A stretch of DNA of 64,000 nucleotides, taken from positions 59,269,037-59,333,036 of the forward strand of contig NC_054701.1 in the NCBI RefSeq assembly GCF_016097555.1, read 5' to 3'. The translations under genes and the position numbers were made by a program. Below, one piece after another: positions 40,201 through 49,200 of the stretch (its first letter is position 1; the number at the start of each line of letters is the position of its first letter). This DNA comes from Gigantopelta aegis (lineage: Eukaryota > Mollusca > Gastropoda > Neomphalida > Peltospiridae). The notes under the pieces were generated by a model. It saw only the letters and a list, made by a program, of their open reading frames with translations. It did not search any database and was not told where the DNA came from.

Positions 40201-43200
40201 TCGGTCTACAGGCTGGTAGGTACTGGGTTCGGATCCCAGTTGAAGCATGGGATTTTTAATCCAGATACCAACTCCAAACCCTGAGTGAGTGCTCCGCAAG
40301 GCTCAATGGGTAGGTGTAAAGCATTTGCACCGACCAGTGATCCATAACTGGTTCAACAAAGGCAATGGTTTGTGCTATCCTGCCAGTGGGAAGCGCAAAT
40401 AAAAGATCCCCTACTGCCTGTCGTAAAAGAGTAGCCTATGAGGCAACAGCAGGTTTCCTCTAAAAAACAGTGTCAGAATGACCATATGTTTGATGTCCAA
40501 TAGCCGATGATGAGATGATGAGAGAAAAAAATCAATGTGTTTTAGTGGCGTCATTAAATAAAACAAACTTTACTTTACTTTTCAATGCCTGAAAATCTAG
40601 CTAAATAGAAAGCAAAACGACTTTACCAACAGGGATTAAATTTAACAGCAGCCATGTGGTAAATTGCCACAATGCACTTATCATATGCTCCAATACCCTG
40701 CAAATTAAACAGAGTATCATGATCAAACTGGCTGGTCCTTATTTTGCATGTAAGTAATTGGTCAATAAACTCATGAAACTATTAAAACTTATTGATTTTG
40801 AATGGGTGCTGGTGTGTTAAATTATGTTTGCCATGTGCACTCTGGCAGTAATTAATGCCTCCACAAAATCTCCATCGGTCTAGACCAAATGGCCTCGCCA
40901 TTTTATTTGCCAAATTCGAGGCACCACCCATCTACATGTACCTAGTATTCCTGTTCTAGCACACATCGAAATATGCAATTTGTCAGGTAACCCATGTACA
41001 GGTTACCATAAATTACAGATCTGATAACATAAAGTTTAGTTTGTTTAACGACACCACTAGAGCACACTGATTTATTACTCATCAACTAATTGATATTAAA
41101 CATTTTATAATTTTGACATATAGTCTTAGAGACGAAACCCACTACATTTTTCCATTAGCAACAAAGGATCTTTTATATGCACCATCCCAAAGACAGGAGA
41201 GCACATACCACAGCCTTTGATAAACCAGTCGTGGTGCACTGGAATTAGAAATAGCCCAATGGGCCCACTGACAGGGATTGATCCCAGACTGACTGTGCAT
41301 CAGGCAAGTGCTTTACCATTAGGTAACATCCCACCCCACCTCCCTTGTAACATATAGGTTACCACATTTATATTTCTATTATTACTATAAAATACCTTCA
41401 CAGACAAGCTAATACTTTGTTATTTATTTGGGCGCGACATAGCTCAGTGGTAAAGCGCTCACTTGATGCGTGATCGGTTTGGGATCGACCCCCCGTCAGT
41501 GGGCCTATTGGGCTATTTCTCATTTCAGTCAGTGCACCACGACTGGTATACGAGGTAACCTCCTGGTAACTACAACAACCGTTCTCGACTTATTTTGATG
41601 CCTATTCTACTAATTAAATAAAACTGTGTCTAACCCATGGCACTATCTAATGGTAATCAATGGTAGTTTAAGCATAGCAGGTGCTTGCAAGTGTCTCCTA
41701 GTGCTTGAAACAACCAGCAAAACACTCTCCCAAGTAGTTCTGAGAATAGCAGATGTGGTCACATGGTCACAAGCATAATCTATCAGTGTAAATAGAGAGT
41801 TAAACAAAATGACCTCAACTGGAATACCTCGCCCAACACCACTGCACTAAAATCATGCAAAGATTTCCTACTGAAAACTACTGAGAGAAGGATGGAAAAT
41901 CAACACCAAAAACAACCAGTTGTTATTTAACACATAGCAGAGACCACAGTGTTTATGCTCCACAATTGTGACAATACTTGATGCATCTACATACGTATAG
42001 AGGATATTGCATGTTTTTGTGTCAAATATGATTTATATCTCATTCAGTGCTCCACAATTATACCAAGTGAGTCATTCTTGCATGACAAGGGTGATCCAAA
42101 ACTGCAGACTTCATAACATCAGAAATACAAGTAAATTATAAAAATATATGACATCACTTTCATCACTTTACCGGTACTTTAATTTTTCTTTTATTATATT
42201 ACTTCAATCATTTTACTTTCAAAACAAAAGCCTTAAGTCCACTGATTAATTAGTGTAAACCCTGTAAGTTAACAAACATGATTTCAAAATTTAATGAACT
42301 GTAAGTCGGTTTGCCATGATTTTTACCTACATGTGTAGGTGCTGCTCATCAAATATAAAGAAGAATTCCACATAATTAATGTCTCACCTACTATATTTAT
42401 TCAATGTCACAGATTTTTGCATCCACAGATGTTAATCTTCATGAATGTTTTAAAAACATTAAGGCTATAGTCCGTCTCATCATTCTATTAAAATGTTTTT
42501 TGTAAATAATTTCAGTTTGCTTTGAGTAAGACGAAAAGTAAAAGTGTTTTGGAAATAACAAAGAAATGCAATTTGTGTGTGCAATTTACAATCGGCTCGG
42601 AAATAAATAACTTGTAGTAAATTGCATAGTATGAAAAAAATGTGCTCGAACGTAAGAAGTTGTCTCCCACAGCAATTAAAAAAAAATTGCAGTTAGTGAA
42701 ATGGACCACCGACAGCAATTTAAAGCCTGCCCATGGCAATTGAAAAACGAGAAGACTTTTGTAGCAAAATAATAATACGGAAAGGTTATTTTGCTGTATG
42801 TAGACATATTTTAAATGTACTAAAGTTACATACTGGCAACTAATGTACATCAGATGAAAACATTTTGCCATTATTGGGGAGCTTTACCGACAGCACTTTT
42901 GTGCCATCGCTGACGCTCCCGGCCTATGGCAATTTATATCTCAACGACAGCAATTGCTGTCAGTGCCATCGTTAAGTTCAAGCCCTGGCGATGACATCAT
43001 AAATGCAGACCTGGAAATAATTTATTCAGTGGTGCCTGTCAAAATGTTCTATGTCCATCAATTTGATCCTGTCAAAAATTAAACTGTGCCTGTCAACCAA
43101 ATGTTAAAATAATATTTATATAAGCACATGGATTGGGGGTGGAGCATTTTGTTCATAATCAAATAAGTTGACGTTTCATCTGACTTTCTGACATGCTGCA

Positions 43201-46200
43201 ATTTCATTTGGAAATGAAATACAGTTGATATTTTTCTACGACGCCAAGTTGAAAAATTCATTTGGTTAAATATACATTTAAAAAATTACAACAGAAAAAA
43301 TAAATTCATGACTGCGATGAGGACAACAAAATGTCAACGAATTCCAATCATATTCGAAACTGAAATAACTTTATGATAACAAAGCACCTACTAAACATGT
43401 TAAATAATGTGTACTTTAGTTGAGCAAATTTCAAAATACCGAAATTTCAGTATTGAAAAATGTTTCTAGCCATTTAATAGCACTAAAAATATTACTGACG
43501 AATGCAAAAATTAACAAAAATGGGTTGGGTATAAATCAAATGAGAGCCATATGTATGGAATTTAATTTTATTTAGATCAAATTAGTGGGTGAGCCTAACT
43601 CGGGCATTCATTTAAAGCTGAGTCTACTGGAAATACCACTCAATATCAGTTATTGTGTCAATACTGAATACCGTACCAATACCATGGTAAATCACTCACA
43701 AACATACTGATACCAATACCGAACCTCAAATTTCAATACCACCCAGCTAGCTCTACAACTTATATTAAATAAACACAATGGCACTAGATTATTCTCCACT
43801 GTTCAATTTAGAAGGGTAAATTTTTGTGTTTTCCACATCGACTCATCAGGCTTGCTCGGGTCTATTAATAGACATGAAAAACACCATTCCCAGGCAAACA
43901 CAAAGATGTTCTAGCAACAGTTCCATCAACATGTGCATGCTGCATCATATGGTCAAAAAACTATATTAAATATGCATTTTAAAATGTACTGCATCGAACT
44001 GCTTCCAAACTAGTGCAAGGCACAAATTAAGTGAATATCTTTCTACGTTCATTTTGGACCACTTCAGTACAGAAGTGTCGGACAAAATGACCGCTAATAT
44101 TAAGTTTGTGACTATCAAAGCTTGACAAATGACAAATTTGTACCGGTCAACGACTGTGACCAACCACTTATTTCCAGGCTTGCAGAAATGAAAATAAAAA
44201 TGTTTCACCAAGTACGTGTAGGTGCATCAGTTATGCTACAGTCCACACTGTAGCCAAGATCAGTTTCATAGAGAACCAAGATCGAGGAACACTAATGGCA
44301 TGTATACTCTATATATACGTAAGGTCTTCCAAATTACTAGCAAAAATTATGCAAAATGTAAATAAATCTCATTGGTATCATTAATTAATTATTATGGATC
44401 AGTTTGGGATCATTCAACTATGGGTGTATTAACAAGCTTCCATTTGGTATCAAGTTTATGTCCTGAGTGAAATAATTTTCAATTGTCACAAGCTTTAGAA
44501 ATTGACAATGAAAATTATTTCACAAGGGACATAAACTTGATAATAAATAGTACTAGCAAGTTTATTACCCTATTTATTATCCATAATCGATCTTAATTGA
44601 TGCGCAGTCAGTCTGAGATTGATCCCCGTTGGTGGGCCCACTGGGTTATTTCTCATTCCAACCAGTGCACCATGACTGGCATGTCAAAGATCGAGGTATG
44701 TACTACCCTGTCTGTGGGATGGTGCATATAAAAGATCCCTTGCTGCTAATTGAAAAGAGTAGTCCATGAAGTGACAAAAGCGGGTTTCCTCTCTGAATAT
44801 CTGTGTGGTCCTAAACCATATTTCTGACGCCAAATAACCGTAAATAGTTTGTGGACAACGAAGTATCGTTCTTGACATTTTTGATACGAGGTAACCTCCT
44901 GGTAACTACAACAACCGTTCTCTGTGTCTAACCCATGGCACTATCTAATGGTAATCAATGGTAGTTTAAGCATAGCAGGTGCTTGCAAATGTCTCCTAGT
45001 GCTTGAAACAACCAGCAAAACACTCTCCCAAGTAGTTCTGAGAATAGCAGATGTGGTCACATGGTCACAAGCATAATCTATCAGTGTAAATAGAGAGTTA
45101 AACAAAATGACCTCAACTGGAATACCTCGCCCAACACCACTGCACTAAAATCATGCAAAGATTTCCTACTGAAAACTACTGAGAGAAGGATGGAAAATCA
45201 ACACCAAAACAAAAAAACAAAAAAACTAATTTTTTTATAATAATAAAATACAGTTGTTATTTAACACATAGCAGAGACCACAGTGTTTATGCTCCACAAT
45301 ACTTGATACATCTACATACGTATAGAGGATATTGCATGTTTTTGTGTCAAATATGATACAGTGGTCCACAATTATACCAAGTGAGTCATGCTTGCATGAC
45401 AAGGGTGATCCAAAACTGCAGACTTCATATCACCATGCAGAAATGCAAGTAAATTATAAAAATATATTACATCACTTTCATCACTTTCCCGGTAATTTAA
45501 TTTTTCTTTTATTACATTACTTCAATCATTTTACTTCCAAAAAACAAAAACCCTAAGTCCACTGATTAATTAGTGTAAACCCTGTAATTTAACAAACATG
45601 ATTTCAAAATTTAATGAACTGTAAGTTGACTTGCCATGATTTTTAACTAGGTGCTGCTCATCTAGTATTAAGAATTCCACATAATTAATGTTCCGCCTAC
45701 TATTGTTACAGATTGTTGCATTCAAAGATGTTTGTGACACCCAATAGCCGATGTGTATTATTGTGCTGGGGTGTCGTTAAATATTCATTCATTCCAAAGA
45801 TGTTAATCTTCATGCATGTTTTAAAAACAGTACGGCTATAGTCCGTCCCATCATTCTATTAAAATGTTTTTTGTAAATAATTTCAGTTTGCTTTGAATAA
45901 GACGAAAAGTAAAAGTGTTTTGGAAATAACAAAGAAATACAATTTGTGTGTGCAATTTACAATCGGCTCGGAAATAAATAACTTGTAGTAAATTGCATAG
46001 TACGGGGGGAAAAATGCGTTCTCTGTGGGACAAACTATAAGTTGAACAATTTTGCAGGAAATACATTTGCGATGACACCATAAATGCAGACCTGGAAATA
46101 ATTTGTTCAGTGGTGCCTGTCAAAATGTTCTATGTCAATCAATTTGAGCCTGTCAAAAATTAAACTGTGCCTGTCAACCAAATGTTAAAATAATATTACT

Positions 46201-49200
46201 ATCATCCTAAATATTAATAATGTACTATTATATTATACCTGTAGAACTACTTTTTATGATGTAGTGAAATCCAACTAAACATTACAACCCATGGGTCAAA
46301 TTGAGCCCAATTTAAAACGTATGGTTTTGATGGGTTTGGATTGAGGTAAAAGTCTGTGTGGTATTCTGTTCACTATTAAATATAAAAAAGTAATAAAATC
46401 AGCAAATAACAACTACAATTAATTGTGGGTAAAATAATGTAATTTATATAAGCACTTGGATTTGGGGTGGGACATTTTGTTCATAATCAAACAAGTTGAG
46501 TTTCTGACATGCTGCAATTTCTTTTGGAAATGAAATACAGTTGATATTTTTCTACAACACCAAGTTGAAAAATTCATTTGGTTAAATAGCTTTCCAGACG
46601 GTTCGTCCCCTGGACGTTTCGTCCACAGACGATTCGTCCACCGTACAATTCGTCCACGTACAATTCGTCCACCCACCTCGGACAATTCGTCCACTCGATT
46701 ACAACATTTAGACAAATAAATCTAAAACGATATTTCTTAGCCATTGAAATTGTCAGTTATTTTCGTTTTGTGGTAAACTACTATAGTATATGAAACAAAC
46801 TAAATTTTAGTGGCACTATCAACTGTCTGTCTGTGTCCATTATAGTACTTTGTTGATATGTTGTTATTCAAATTGCTCTTCAATAAAACCTATATTTCTG
46901 ACATACTATTTAGAAAACAAAGCTAGTAACTAAACTAAAATGTCGTCATTTATGTCAAAAAGCCATAACGTGATGTCATTCGAAGTAACCAACCAATAAA
47001 CAATGATATTATTTCCATTCCGCTACCAAGTTCCAGCCAAGTTCTAAATGAACTATAAAAATTATAGTGGACGAATTGTCCAAGAACAATTTTTAGTTGT
47101 GGACGAATCGTCTGAGTTCAACAGTGGACGAATTTTTAGTGGACGAATCGTCTGTGGACGAAACGTCCAGAGGACGAATCATCTGCATCCCGTTAAATAT
47201 ACGTTTAAAAAATTACAACAGAAAAAATAAATTCATGACTGCGATGAGGACAACAAAATGTCAACGAATTCCAATCACATTCAAAACTGAAATAACTTTA
47301 TAATAACAAAGCACCTAATAAACGTGTTGAATAATGTGTACTTTAGTTGAGCAAATTTCAAAATACAAAATTCAGTAAAAATATATCTGACGAACACAAA
47401 AATAAATAAAAATCTGTTGGCTATAAATCGAATGAGAGCCTTGTGTATGGAATTTAATTTTATTTAGATCAAATTATCAGGAGAGCTTTAACTCAGGCTT
47501 TCATTTAAAGCAGAGTTTACCAAAAATACTGCTCGATATCGGTATTGTGTCAATCCGAATACTGTACCAATACCATGGTAAATCATCCACAAAAATACTG
47601 ATACCAATACCGAACCTCAAATTTTAATACTGCCCAGCTAGCTCTACAACTTACATTAAATAAACACAATGGCACTAGATTATTCGTCCACTGTTCAATT
47701 TAGAAGATAAATTTTTGTGTTAAAAGATGCATTTTAAGAACCATTCGGAATACGACGACTCATCGGGCTTGCTCGGGTCTATTAATAGACATGGAAAACA
47801 CCATTTCCGGGCAAACGCAAAGTCATTCTAGCAACAGTTCCATCAACATGTGCATGCTGCATCATATGGTCAAAAAACTATATTAAATATGCATTTTAAA
47901 ACGTACTGCATCGAACTGTTTCCATTTAGTATCAAGTTTATGTCCTGAGTGAAATCATTTTCAATTGTCACAAGCTTTAGTGAGTGACAATGAAAATTAC
48001 TTCACAAGGGACATAAACGAAATAGTACTAGCAAGTTTATTATCCTATTTATTACCCATAATCGATCTTAATTTATATCACCTAACTTGTTTGGTTGACG
48101 TTCCTGAAGGTTGTAGTGCGCCAATCGATGACATCATTGTGTGGCGTCAAAAATGTTGTGTCCCACTTGGCGTTCTAGTGGGACGTATTACTTTGATGAT
48201 ATGTACCAAAATATTTTAACCAGATGGGCAATAAACTGGTATGTTTACTGTGATCCCTGTCATATCATCCAAATTTTATATTAATTTCAATACTTGGCAA
48301 TCAGCCATTCTTCATTTCCACAAATTGACCTTTAACCCACGGGAGTCATGTGACTCGTTCTTTAATTTAGAGGAAAAACTGACAAGTAGAGCAAAGTCAG
48401 TGGTTAAAATTATGTCCTGGGCTAACTGTCATCATGGACCGTTAGTGATCTCTTCTCTACTGAAAGGAATTATTTTTGCAAGGAATTAAATTCAAGTGCA
48501 AATTATAATTTTACGATGAATTTTTCCTGTGAACATATTTCCCTTTACGGTAGTCTTAGAGAAAACGTGCTAAATGTTTCCATTAGTAGCAAGGGATCCT
48601 TTATATGATCCATCCCACAGAGAAGATAACACATACCATGGGTTTATGATATACCAGTCATAGTACTCTGGCTAGAACCAGAAATAGCCCAATGGACCCA
48701 CCGACTGGAATCAATCCTAGGCCATCCGTGCATCAGGCGAGCACTTTACCACTGAGCTACAAGGGTTTCTGCCAGAGGGTATGAAGGTCAAACTTACCAT
48801 AAAATCCTGAAAATTAATAGATTTATTTTTCTAATTTTTAAAAAGATTATAGTGAGAGAACTGATGTTTAAACTTTGTCAAAGTACATAAAACGGTCCAA
48901 CAACGGCAATTTTGAGCCTACCTCTGGCAATTTGTTTAAAATAAACATGACTGAAAGGTTATTTTGCTGTATGTAGACATATTTCAAATGTGCAAATGTT
49001 AAATACTGGCAGATAATGTACACCAGGTTTATACATTTTGCCATTGTTGAGCCTTACCGACAGCATAATAATGCTGTCAATGATGCTCTTTACCTATAGC
49101 AATTTATATCACAACAATGGCATTTTCCGTCAGTACATTTTTTAACTTCGAGCCCTGTATATAGACTGATATTTTCAGATATATCCTTAAATGTAATATA

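Larger units (their letters stand above)
44885..48075. repeat. segmental duplication, copy 2
   Basis: Direct repeat of 41550-44600. Copy 2 alone carries an insert of about 240 bp at 46197-46437 flanked by TAAAATAAT words, the 603-bp MITE at 46589-47191, and a SINE tail fragment at 45727-45790. Shared parts show scattered substitutions, so the duplication is not an assembly echo. Confidence 0.9.

Noticed and set aside
44885-48075. Assembly artefact as explanation for the 3-kb direct repeat
   Set aside because: The copies differ by scattered substitutions and by separate insertions with their own target duplications, as expected for a true old duplication.
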